Positions 1 to 7,937 of a DNA stretch of 60,703 bases are shown piece by piece. The notes beneath the pieces were generated by a model, which worked only from the letters and a program-made list of their open reading frames with translations, was not told the DNA's origin and made no database searches. Numbering within the stretch: position 1 is the first letter of the stretch; each line of letters starts with the position of its first letter. Both the position numbers and the translations under genes were made by a program. Source of the stretch: Bacteroides xylanisolvens XB1A (GTDB taxonomy: Bacteria > Bacteroidota > Bacteroidia > Bacteroidales > Bacteroidaceae). Location: positions 1,752,311 through 1,813,013 of the forward strand of contig NC_021017.1 of the NCBI RefSeq assembly GCF_000210075.1. The letters are read 5' to 3'.

Positions 1-437
1 GAGATACGATTGTTTTCAACAAAGCTGTTTTCGTAGACCGCCACAATCAGAATATCGCTGCTCTCGAACGTAGCGGAGAAGGGCAATGGATGGTTCGTAG
101 CATGAATCCTTCCACTACGGGACGTCACCTGCCGCCGTATGCACAGGAAACTCCTTTAGGAATGTTTGTATTACAGGAAAAGAAAGCGAAGATGGTATTT
201 CTAAAAGACGGTTCGAAAGAGACAGGAGGTTATGCTCCTTATGCGAGTCGTTTCACGGATGGAGCCTATATTCACGGAGTACCGGTCAATGCTCCCCGCA
301 AGACACAGATAGAATATAGTCCGTCGTTAGGAACGACACCGCGTTCGCACATGTGCGTACGAAATGCAACTTCCCATGCCAAATTCATTTATGATTGGGC
401 GCCTGTAAATGAAACTATTATTTTTGTATTGGAATAA
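1..437 (+). CDS. L,D-transpeptidase (YkuD family), C-terminal part
   Basis: The gene enters from the left edge, so only about the last 145 residues are seen; the frame is open from base 3, upstream of the first Met. The fragment has the YkuD active-site layout: a conserved His in IHGVPVNAP, then SHMCVRN with the catalytic Cys followed by Arg. The usual form is SHGC(I/V)R, so Met replaces the common Gly. Such enzymes make 3-3 peptidoglycan cross-links or attach proteins to the wall in the periplasm. The N-terminus, including any signal peptide, is outside the window. The family call is fairly safe; the substrate is not known. Confidence 0.75.
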   Translation, partial: DTIVFNKAVFVDRHNQNIAALERSGEGQWMVRSMNPSTTGRHLPPYAQETPLGMFVLQEKKAKMVFLKDGSKETGGYAPYASRFTDGAYIHGVPVNAPRKTQIEYSPSLGTTPRSHMCVRNATSHAKFIYDWAPVNETIIFVLE

Positions 438-572
438 ACGTTGAACAAACATACACCACTATTCCCGAATCGCTACTACCTATCGTCCAAAGTATAACTA
501 GAAAAGTTCTTTTCTATAAGGTGAGAACTTGCTTTTCTCTTGGGGAAAAGTTACTTTCCCCTTACCTCAAAC

Positions 573-658
573 TATAACCGCAAGTTCCGGTTATAAAACT
601 GAAAGCTTCAGTTATGTAATCAAAACTTCCAGTTATATAATCAGAACCTTCGGTTATA
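573..658. repeat. Four-unit imperfect tandem repeat, period about 21-22 bp
   Basis: Four units follow each other at 573-594, 595-616, 617-637 and 638-658. All share the pattern AA(G/C)(T/C)TTC(C/A)(G/A)GTTAT. The first two are also near-palindromes (ATAACCGcaagttCCGGTTAT and AACTGAAAGCTTCAGTT). Function is unknown; the array could form alternative stem-loops in a transcript or bind a protein. Confidence 0.55.
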
Positions 659-756
659 GTTTACCTTATGCCCTAAACTAGTTTTCTCCCTATGCAAAAG
701 AAGTTTGCATAGGAGGGGAAAGAACTTTTCTATACGTACTTGAGGGGAAAGATAAA

Positions 757-784
757 GAGGTCTGAACTTTTCAGTCCAGACCTC
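757..784 (-). terminator. Hairpin terminator of the coiled-coil protein gene
   Basis: GAGGTCTG and CAGACCTC form an 8-bp stem with a 12-base loop. Read on the minus strand the stem is followed by a T-rich stretch (TTTATCTTT), as expected for an intrinsic terminator of the minus-strand gene ending at 848. Confidence 0.55.
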
Positions 785-847
785 CCAGTATAGAAAAGGA
801 TTTCTCCATCCCGTATTACCTTAATCAATTATGTGTGAAACTCTCTT

Positions 848-1555
848 TTATTTATCTTCAGTCTTACCCAACCCATACCTTGCTCTTGTTATATTCTGAA
901 CAAGTTCTCTCTGCACACTTTCCAATGCGTTTATTTCTTTCTGCAACAACTCCAAAGCAGAACCTTTCTGCAATAAATAAGACCGTTCAGCATATTTTAT
1001 ATAAGAAGTCGGAATCTCCTGCTTCTTTTCTTTATAATGGGCAATCACATACCGCAAAGCTTCCGCCCGATATTTGCTGATCGCTTTCCGTTCGGCATAA
1101 TACAAATCTTTATAAGGATTTTCTTCACTTCTCAATTTCTTCCAGAATGCAGAAAAAGCAGTCGATACAGCATCCTTCTCCTCTTTGGTTACTGCTTCTT
1201 TCTGCTTCTTTGTCAGATCCTTATATTCCTTATATGTATTTAGAAACTTATCCAATTCATCTTTACTGGCTTTATGCGCCAGTCGGTAAGTTTCCAAAGA
1301 AGCAGGCCGTTCATATTCGACAACTGTTTGTAGATAAGGCAAGTCGTTCCAGCTTATATATTTATTATTTGCTTCACAATAATCTGCATAAGCCGCCGCA
1401 AGCTGCCAACTATATTCTTTTGTCTTTTGATTCAAATCCTCATTGATAGCGGACAAGTTTTTTTCCATCTCTTGCAAGTCCTGCGCTGACACTGTTTGCA
1501 TACTTCCCCATCCGGAGAGAAACAAACAAAGAATACTCCATAATATAGTTTTCAT
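848..1555 (-). CDS. Secreted coiled-coil protein of unknown function
   Basis: A 235-residue protein starting with a typical Sec signal peptide (MKTILWSILCLFLSGWG, then VSAQ as likely cleavage site), so it should be periplasmic or exported. The mature part is rich in Lys, Glu, Tyr and Ala. Long heptad-like helices are likely at about residues 25-60, 95-140 and 190-225. I recognise no enzymatic motif or named family. It is followed after a 59-bp gap by the Nudix gene upstream on the same strand, so the two could be co-transcribed. A gene of real length with a clean signal peptide is well supported; its role is not. Confidence 0.7.
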   Translation of the reverse strand: MKTILWSILCLFLSGWGSMQTVSAQDLQEMEKNLSAINEDLNQKTKEYSWQLAAAYADYCEANNKYISWNDLPYLQTVVEYERPASLETYRLAHKASKDELDKFLNTYKEYKDLTKKQKEAVTKEEKDAVSTAFSAFWKKLRSEENPYKDLYYAERKAISKYRAEALRYVIAHYKEKKQEIPTSYIKYAERSYLLQKGSALELLQKEINALESVQRELVQNITRARYGLGKTEDK

Positions 1556-1614
1556 AATTAGATAATTTAAATTTTCTCCAAAGTTATTATTTCTCTACAA
1601 AATTCCAAACGATA

Positions 1615-2163
1615 TTACAGATTTGCTATATATTTCCACAATGGAGCAGCATTCAGCGCCTGCATAATTTCGTTCTTATCAAGCAGGCTTCTCACCTCTT
1701 CCAACGTAAGCAGATGTACACTGATATCTTCAGTAGCTTCCAGATGCTGATGGTCTATCAGTTCCACGTCTGTAGCAAGAAAGCAATAAGTCAGATTGGT
1801 ATGAGTGCTCGGATTAGCGGAAATCACCATATATTCCTGCCAGTTTCCTTTTCCGTAGCCTGTTTCCTCCCACAATTCACGTTGGGCGGACACTAACGGT
1901 GAAGCGTCTTCCTTCTCACAGACACCGGCACAAAGTTCATAACAAGTTCGTTCAATTCCCGGACGGTACTGGCGGACAAAAACAAATTTACCATCTTTTG
2001 TAATGGCAATCGTATTTACCCAGTCGGGATACTCAAGAATATAATATTCGGGGATATGGTTACCGTTGGGAAGCAACATATCTTCGCAACGCACAGTCAG
2101 CCACGGACGGCGAAATAGATATTTACTACTCACCGTTTTCCAGGCTCTATTCTTTTCTTCCAT
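1615..2163 (-). CDS. Nudix hydrolase, ADP-ribose pyrophosphatase-like
   Basis: The protein has a Nudix box around residues 90-115: G-VCEKED-ASPLVSAQ-RELWEETGY. REL-EE-G matches the metal-binding REUxEExGU core. There is one extra residue before REL, and Asp sits where the first Glu is usual. Sequence before the box (YRPGIERTCYELCAG) resembles ADP-ribose and nucleotide-sugar pyrophosphatases, which hydrolyse X-linked nucleoside diphosphates in the cytoplasm. A longer reading to 2187 would need a TTG start; the ATG at 2163 gives 182 residues, normal for this group, so I prefer it. Substrate cannot be fixed from sequence. Confidence 0.8.
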   Translation of the reverse strand: MEEKNRAWKTVSSKYLFRRPWLTVRCEDMLLPNGNHIPEYYILEYPDWVNTIAITKDGKFVFVRQYRPGIERTCYELCAGVCEKEDASPLVSAQRELWEETGYGKGNWQEYMVISANPSTHTNLTYCFLATDVELIDHQHLEATEDISVHLLTLEEVRSLLDKNEIMQALNAAPLWKYIANL

Positions 2164-2233
2164 AAGGTCTGTTTTTTCTTCCGGCAAAAATACAAATTTC
2201 CCCCGGGTTATCCTACCTTTCGGTTGCTTGTTT

Positions 2234-2407
2234 TTATTCGTCTGTGTCGATACAAGTGATCTCTATCCCTTGTATCTGCTCCAAGTATTTTTTGGTAGAG
2301 CTTACCAAAGAACTTCCCATGTAGAATAAAAACAGCAGACTGATAATAACCATCAATGCGCCAATCATGGCAAAACGACTACGTTGTTCGAAAATACTGC
2401 TATTCAT
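2234..2407 (-). CDS. Small single-pass membrane protein
   Basis: A 57-residue product with one clear membrane segment at about residues 11-34 (RFAMIGALMVIISLLFLFY), a short basic N-terminus and an acidic C-terminus ending CIDTDE. The start at 2407 is chosen because GAGGAGG lies about 7 bases upstream, an unusually strong Shine-Dalgarno match for this group; a longer reading to 2452 lacks this. It lies 70 bp upstream of the Nudix gene on the same strand and is divergent from hydA. No family recognised. Confidence 0.6.
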   Translation of the reverse strand: MNSSIFEQRSRFAMIGALMVIISLLFLFYMGSSLVSSTKKYLEQIQGIEITCIDTDE

Positions 2408-2514
2408 AACTCTGCCTCCTCTAAGTTTTTTTGTCCACCACAAAGATAACACGCGAGGGCTACAAAAAAGTTACAAGAATGTTTCAAAAAACTTAAATAT
2501 TGAAATTCTGTTCG

Positions 2515-2522
2515 TATCTTTG
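2515..2522 (+). promoter_or_regulatory. hyd operon promoter, -7 box
   Basis: TATCTTTG matches the Bacteroides TAnnTTTG box and lies about 30 bases before the hydA ATG, giving a short leader. No good -33 TTTG is seen at the usual spacing. Confidence 0.6.
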
Positions 2523-2554
2523 CACCAACTAACTAACAACCTCTTTATTACAAT

Positions 2555-4024
2555 ATGGCATTTACGAATAATATTATGATTGTCCGGCATAAATTGCTGG
2601 CAGACCTCGTTAAACTCTGGAAAAACGACGAATTAGTGGAAAAGATAGACCGGCTCCCGATTGAGTTGAGTCCACGAAAATCAAAACCCCTAGGACGGTG
2701 TTGCGTACATAAAGAACGCGCAGTGTGGAGGTACAAGACTTTTCCTCTGATGGGACTGGATATGACAGACGAACACGACGAAGTTACCCCGCTTTCTGAA
2801 TATGCGCGATTGGCATTGAGCCGCCCCGAACCGGACAAGGAAAATATTATGTGCGTCATCGACGAGGCCTGTTCTTCCTGTGTACAGATCAATTATGAAA
2901 TAACCAACCTTTGTCGCGGATGCGTGGCACGTAGCTGTTACATGAACTGCCCCAAAGATGCGATACGTTTCAAGAAAAACGGTCAGGCAATGATTGACCA
3001 TGACACATGTGTCAGTTGCGGTATTTGTCACAAGAGTTGTCCTTATCACGCTATTGTATATATTCCCGTGCCTTGTGAAGAGGCTTGCCCGGTAAAAGCT
3101 ATCAGCAAAGATGAACACGGCATAGAACACATTGATGAAAGCAAGTGTATCTACTGCGGAAAATGCATGAATGCTTGTCCGTTCGGTGCTATCTTCGAAA
3201 TCTCGCAAACATTCGATGTATTGCAACGCATCCGTAAAGGAGAAAAGATGGTTGCCATCGTTGCTCCGTCTATTCTGGGACAGTTTAAGACTTCTATCGG
3301 ACAGGTGTACGGTGCTTTCAAAGAAATAGGATTTACAGATGTGATCGAAGTGGCTGAAGGTGCTATGGCAACCACCAGCAATGAAGCACACGAGTTACTG
3401 GAGAAATTGGAAGAGGGACAGAAGTTTATGACTACTTCCTGTTGCCCTTCTTATATCGAACTGGTTGAGAAACATATTCCGGATATGAAACCTTACGTTT
3501 CTACCACCGGATCACCGATGTACTACGCCGCACGGATTGCCAAAGAGAAGCATCCGGATGCTAAGGTTGTGTTTGTCGGCCCTTGTGTGGCTAAACGCAA
3601 AGAAGTACGTCGTGACGAAGCAGTGGATTATATTCTGACGTTTGAAGAAATCGGTTCGATTCTCGACGGGTTGGGTATTGAACTGGAACAGGTACAGGAG
3701 TTCTCTGTATTACATACGTCTGTTCGCGAAGCACATGGATTTGCACAGGCAGGTGGTGTGATGGGAGCTGTCAAAGCTTATCTGAAAGAGGAAGCGGATA
3801 AAATCAATGCAATACAAGTGTCGGACATCAATAAAAAGAATATCGCTCTGTTGCGTGCCTGCGCCAAGACAGGAAAGGCCGCGGGGCAGTTTATTGAAGT
3901 AATGGCATGCGAAGGTGGATGTATCACCGGACCAAGTACGCATAATGATATTGTTTCGGGACGTCGCCAATTGGCACAAGAGCTGCTCAAACGAAAAGAG
4001 AGCTATGAAACAATGGATCGATAA
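2555..4024 (+). CDS. hydA: [FeFe] hydrogenase catalytic subunit
   Basis: 489 residues. Residues about 100-215 carry closely packed CxxCxxC and Cys-Pro motifs of a multi-cluster ferredoxin region (for example CVSCGICHKSCP and CIYCGKCMNACP). The H-cluster domain follows with its three signatures: TSCCPSY near 294, GPCVAKRKE near 343 and MACEGGC near 449. These cysteines bind the [4Fe-4S] part of the H-cluster, where protons are reduced to H2. The second signature has Gly where many clostridial enzymes have Met (MPCxxKxxE). There is no N-terminal [2Fe-2S] domain. This points to the monomeric ferredoxin-linked type found in gut Bacteroides (group B by analogy). It is first in an operon with all three maturases. 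Confidence 0.93.
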   Translation: MAFTNNIMIVRHKLLADLVKLWKNDELVEKIDRLPIELSPRKSKPLGRCCVHKERAVWRYKTFPLMGLDMTDEHDEVTPLSEYARLALSRPEPDKENIMCVIDEACSSCVQINYEITNLCRGCVARSCYMNCPKDAIRFKKNGQAMIDHDTCVSCGICHKSCPYHAIVYIPVPCEEACPVKAISKDEHGIEHIDESKCIYCGKCMNACPFGAIFEISQTFDVLQRIRKGEKMVAIVAPSILGQFKTSIGQVYGAFKEIGFTDVIEVAEGAMATTSNEAHELLEKLEEGQKFMTTSCCPSYIELVEKHIPDMKPYVSTTGSPMYYAARIAKEKHPDAKVVFVGPCVAKRKEVRRDEAVDYILTFEEIGSILDGLGIELEQVQEFSVLHTSVREAHGFAQAGGVMGAVKAYLKEEADKINAIQVSDINKKNIALLRACAKTGKAAGQFIEVMACEGGCITGPSTHNDIVSGRRQLAQELLKRKESYETMDR

Positions 4025-5051
4025 ACTACGGCAGGAAAGAACACTTAGCCCGGAAGAGCTCCGGCAACTGTTGACCGGATGTGACGCAGAAACCCTGCGT
4101 TACATCAATAAACAGGCGCAGGAAGTCGCTCTCCGCCACTTCGGAAATAAGATTTATATCCGTGGACTGATTGAAGTCAGCAATTGCTGCCGGAACAACT
4201 GTTATTACTGTGGTATCCGAAAAGGAAATCCAAATATCGAACGTTACCGATTGAACCTGGAAAGTATACTGGATTGTTGCCGGCAAGGATATAAATTAGG
4301 TTTCCGCACTTTCGTGCTGCAAGGAGGAGAAGATCCCGCACTGACAGACGATCGGATAGAAATGACTGTTGCCCGTATCAGGCAGAATTATCCGGATTGT
4401 GCCATTACACTGTCGCTCGGAGAAAAGTCGCGTGATGCATACGAACGTTTCTTCCGTGCCGGAGCCAACCGTTATCTGTTACGTCACGAAACTCACAATG
4501 AGTCGCATTACCGGCAACTGCATCCGGCAGAAATGTCCGGCAAACAGCGCCTGCAATGTTTAGCGGATTTAAAAGACATCGGCTATCAGACAGGAACCGG
4601 AATTATGGTCGGCAGCCCAGGGCAAACAGTAGAACATATCATCGAGGATATCTTGTTCATTGAAAAGCTACAGCCGGAAATGATTGGCATCGGCCCTTTC
4701 CTACCCCATCATGATACGCCTTTTGCCCAATATCCCAGCGGAACGGTGGAACGGACGATTCTTCTATTATCGATCTTCCGTTTGATGCATCCATCCGCAT
4801 TGATTCCGGCAACAACGGCTCTCGCCACTCTTATCCCTGATGGCAGAGAGCGGGGTATATTGGCTGGTGCAAATGTGGTTATGCCCAACCTGTCTCCCCG
4901 GGAGGAACGGAGAAAATATGAATTATACAATGACAAAGCTTCACTCGGAGCGGAATCCGCCGAAGGACTGGCTACCTTACAAAAGCAGTTGAATACCATC
5001 GGCTACGAGATTTCCACTGAAAGAGGCGACTTTAAGCGCACCACAGATTAG
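4005..5051 (+). CDS. hydE: [FeFe] hydrogenase maturase HydE (radical SAM)
   Basis: A radical SAM enzyme needed to build the dithiolate-bridged di-iron subcluster. The SAM cluster motif CRNNCYYCG (CX3CX2C) is near residue 60, in the usual context of VSNCC then GIRKGN. LQGGEDP and HETHN are typical of HydE. The open frame begins at 3915, but the ATG at 4005 gives the expected N-terminus (MKQWIDKLRQE) and a 20-base overlap with the end of hydA, a common arrangement for coupled translation. The last residues (RTTD) and the stop codon are encoded by the left arm of the palindrome at 5039-5116, so the element has replaced or extended the native C-terminus. Confidence 0.92.
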   Translation: MKQWIDKLRQERTLSPEELRQLLTGCDAETLRYINKQAQEVALRHFGNKIYIRGLIEVSNCCRNNCYYCGIRKGNPNIERYRLNLESILDCCRQGYKLGFRTFVLQGGEDPALTDDRIEMTVARIRQNYPDCAITLSLGEKSRDAYERFFRAGANRYLLRHETHNESHYRQLHPAEMSGKQRLQCLADLKDIGYQTGTGIMVGSPGQTVEHIIEDILFIEKLQPEMIGIGPFLPHHDTPFAQYPSGTVERTILLLSIFRLMHPSALIPATTALATLIPDGRERGILAGANVVMPNLSPREERRKYELYNDKASLGAESAEGLATLQKQLNTIGYEISTERGDFKRTTD

Positions 5052-5116
5052 ACGGATTCACACAGATTTATTTCGAATTAAATTTTAATCTGTGTGAATC
5101 CGTCTAATCTGTGGTG
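5039..5116. repeat. Perfect 30-bp inverted repeat between hydE and hydG
   Basis: The left arm 5039-5068 (CACCACAGATTAGACGGATT followed by CACACAGATT) and the right arm 5087-5116 are exact reverse complements around an 18-base AT-rich loop. Each arm is itself three variants of a 9-11 base unit ending in GATT. The same element family appears at 23883-24090 and, more diverged, at 49351-49423. In RNA it would form a very stable hairpin in the middle of the hyd operon; there is no T-run after it, so it may protect or process the mRNA rather than end it. Confidence 0.85.
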
Positions 5117-5133
5117 AAAAAACAAAGAATATT

Positions 5134-6554
5134 ATGATATACCAAAAAGATTCATCCAAAGCAGAAGAGTTTATCCATCACGAAGAAATTTTGGATACGC
5201 TGGAATATGCACAGAACAATAAGGATAATCGTATCCTGATTGAACAACTGATTGAAAAGGCGGCGTTGTGCAAGGGACTGACACACCGGGAAGCGGCTAT
5301 TCTGCTGGAGTGTAACCAACCTGACCTGATAGAACGTATCTTTCATCTCGCCAAAGAAATCAAACAGAAGTTTTACGGCAACCGTATCGTCATGTTCGCA
5401 CCGCTTTATTTATCTAATCATTGCGTAAACGGTTGCGTATATTGTCCGTATCATGCCAAAAACAAAACTATTGCACGCAAGAAACTGACACAGGAAGAAA
5501 TCCGCCGGGAGGTAATTGCTTTGCAGGATATGGGACATAAGCGACTGGCTCTTGAAGCCGGTGAGCATCCGTCACTGAACCCGATAGAATATATTCTGGA
5601 ATCTATTCAGACGATTTATAGTATCAAGCATAAAAATGGAGCTATCCGCCGGGTAAACGTAAATATCGCAGCCACTACGGTAGAAAATTATCGCCGATTG
5701 AAAGAAGCGGGTATCGGCACGTATATCTTATTCCAAGAGACTTATCACAAAGATAACTACGAAGCTCTCCATCCCACCGGACCTAAAAGCAATTACGCTT
5801 ATCACACCGAAGCGATGGACCGCGCGATGGAAGGAGGAATCGATGATGTAGGCATTGGCGTCCTTTTCGGTTTGAATACTTATCGGTATGATTTTATCGG
5901 ATTATTAATGCATGCCGAACATTTGGAAGCCAAATTCGGTGTAGGGCCGCATACAATCAGTGTGCCGCGCATCTGTTCGGCAGATGACATCGATGCGGGA
6001 GATTTCCCGAACGCTATTTCGGATGAGATATTCAGCAAGATTGTAGCTGTTATCCGAATTGCCGTTCCTTATACGGGAATGATTATTTCTACACGTGAAT
6101 CGCAAGAATCACGCAAGAAAGTGCTCGAATTGGGTATTTCACAAATCAGTGGCGGTTCACGTACCAGTGTAGGCGGATATGCTGAAACGGAATTACCCGA
6201 TCATAATTCTGCCCAATTTGATGTGAGCGACACCCGGACATTAGACGAAGTGGTCAACTGGTTGCTCGAACTCGGATATATCCCCAGCTTCTGTACAGCC
6301 TGTTACCGGAAGGACGGACGGGAGACCGTTTCATGTCATTAGTGAAATCCGGTCAGATAGCAAACTGTTGCGGACCGAATGCCCTGATGACTCTGAAAGA
6401 GTATCTGGAAGATTATGCTTCAGAAGATACGCGACAGAAAGGATTGGAACTGGTTCTAAAAGAAACGGAACGAATCCCCAATCCCAAAATCAGGGAAATA
6501 GCTATCCGGAATCTCAAAGCAATAGCTGCAGGACAAAGAGACTTTAGATTTTAA
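5134..6554 (+). pseudogene. hydG: [FeFe] hydrogenase maturase HydG, split by a one-base frameshift
   Basis: HydG is a tyrosine lyase that makes the CO and CN ligands of the H-cluster. The first frame (5134-6342) encodes residues 1-402, including the radical SAM motif CVNGCVYCP, and then goes out of frame just after FCTACYRK. The second frame (to 6554) continues with RTGDRFMSLVKSGQIANCC and the normal C-terminus. Adding one G to the GG at 6312-6313 joins them into 473 residues, a normal length, and recreates both KGRTGD and an exact CX2CX22C motif for the second cluster. As read, the third Cys is lost, so the product should not make CO/CN. This is either a true mutation or a homopolymer error; HydA, HydE and HydF all look intact. 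Confidence 0.88.
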
Positions 6555-6630
6555 ATAATACATTGATGTGCTAACATATCAATCTGCCAATTAGCTACGC
6601 ACGAATTAACAAGTTGAAAAATTATCAATT

Positions 6631-7821
6631 ATGAGCTTAACAGATACTCCAAATGCTAACAGACTTCATATCACCCTTTTCGGTAGACGGAACAGTGGTA
6701 AGTCTTCTCTTATCAATGCGTTGACAGGACAGGACATCGCGCTCGTTTCAAATACTCCCGGAACGACTACCGACCTTGTGTCTAAAGCAATGGAGATTCA
6801 AGGTATTGGTCCTTGTCTTTTTATAGATACTCCGGGATTCGATGACGAAGGAGAGCTTGGAGAACTGCGTATCAGCCGGACTTTAAAGGCTATTGAGAAA
6901 ACGGATATTGCATTGTTATTATGTGAAGACACTACCTTTTTTCATGAAAAAGAGATACTGGCACTATTGAAAGAGAAGAATATCCCTGTCATTCCGGTAT
7001 TGAATAAAATAGATATACGAGAGAATAGCGATCATTTAGCTACATATATCGAGGAACAATGTAAAATACACCCCTTGCTTATCAGTGCCAAAGAAAAGAT
7101 AGGAATCGAACTGATCCGGCAAGCCATCCTCGAAAAATTACCTTCGGACTTCGGTCAACAAAGTATCACCGGGGAACTTGTTACAGAGAATGACCTTGTA
7201 CTTTTAGTAATGCCGCAGGATATCCAAGCTCCCAAAGGCAGACTGATCTTACCGCAAGTGCAGACTATCCGTGAATTGTTGGATAAAAAATGCCTCGTAA
7301 TGACTTGCACCACTGATAAGTTTTCTGCAACCCTACAAGCCCTTGCCCGTCCTCCGAAGTTAATCATCACCGATTCACAAGTTTTCAAAGCGATTTATGA
7401 ACAGAAACCAAAGGAAAGTGAACTGACTTCTTTCTCGGTGCTTTTCGCAGGTTATAAGGGTGATATTCACTATTATGTAGAAAGTGCAGCTGTCATCGAA
7501 AGACTGACGGAATCGTCACGTGTACTGATAGCGGAAGCTTGTACGCACGCTCCCCTTTCAGAAGATATAGGAAGAGTGAAACTTCCTCGTTTGTTACGGA
7601 AACGGATTGGAGAGAATCTGCAAATTGATATGGTAGCAGGAACCGACTTTCCACAAGATCTGACTCCTTACTCTTTAGTTATCCATTGCGGAGCATGTAT
7701 GTTTAACCGTAAATACGTACTTAGTCGCATCGAACGTGCGCGGGAGCAGCACATTCCTATGACGAACTATGGAGTAGCAATTGCTTTCCTCAATGGAATA
7801 CTAGATCAAATAAAATATTAA
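6631..7821 (+). CDS. hydF: [FeFe] hydrogenase maturation GTPase HydF
   Basis: 396 residues. The N-terminal GTPase domain shows the P-loop GRRNSGKSS near residue 18, the switch region PGTTTD, DTPGFD and NKID. The C-terminal half carries the cluster ligands of HydF: CTH near 305 and HCGAC near 350, matching the CxH...HCxxC pattern. HydF is the scaffold on which HydE and HydG assemble the di-iron subcluster before delivery to HydA. It is the last gene of the operon, 76 bp after hydG, and ends before a strong terminator. Confidence 0.93.
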   Translation: MSLTDTPNANRLHITLFGRRNSGKSSLINALTGQDIALVSNTPGTTTDLVSKAMEIQGIGPCLFIDTPGFDDEGELGELRISRTLKAIEKTDIALLLCEDTTFFHEKEILALLKEKNIPVIPVLNKIDIRENSDHLATYIEEQCKIHPLLISAKEKIGIELIRQAILEKLPSDFGQQSITGELVTENDLVLLVMPQDIQAPKGRLILPQVQTIRELLDKKCLVMTCTTDKFSATLQALARPPKLIITDSQVFKAIYEQKPKESELTSFSVLFAGYKGDIHYYVESAAVIERLTESSRVLIAEACTHAPLSEDIGRVKLPRLLRKRIGENLQIDMVAGTDFPQDLTPYSLVIHCGACMFNRKYVLSRIERAREQHIPMTNYGVAIAFLNGILDQIKY

Positions 7822-7875
7822 ATCCCGATTAAAAGGAAAGAATCCGGTGAAATACCGGACTTTCGCAATATACAT

Positions 7876-7915
7876 AAATTATTAACTGCTCTACTTTGAG
7901 AGCAGTTAATAATTT
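7876..7915. terminator. Bidirectional terminator between hydF and hisS
   Basis: A perfect 17-bp stem (AAATTATTAACTGCTCT and its complement) with a 6-base loop ACTTTG. The A/T ends give a T-rich tail in both directions, fitting the two convergent genes. Confidence 0.85.
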
Positions 7916-7937
7916 TATAATTTCCATTACTCTCTGC

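Larger units (their letters stand above)
438..847. other. Gene-free spacer packed with hairpins
   Basis: No credible gene lies here. The spacer holds, in order, a GGGGAAA/TTTCCCC hairpin (542-561), an imperfect tandem array (573-658), a CTATGCAAA/TTTGCATAG hairpin with a 5-base loop (690-712) and a terminator-like hairpin (757-784). Related strings of the type AAAGTTCTTTTCTATA and GAAAGAACTTTTCTATA occur at both ends. Some of these structures probably end transcription of the two convergent flanking genes. Confidence 0.6.

Noticed and set aside
573..658. Short tandem repeats as a CRISPR array
   Set aside because: Units are contiguous, diverged and without unique spacers; no cas gene is in the window.
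6333..6554. Separate 73-residue gene after hydG
   Set aside because: Its sequence is the normal C-terminus of HydG in another frame, so it is part of a frameshifted gene, not a new one.
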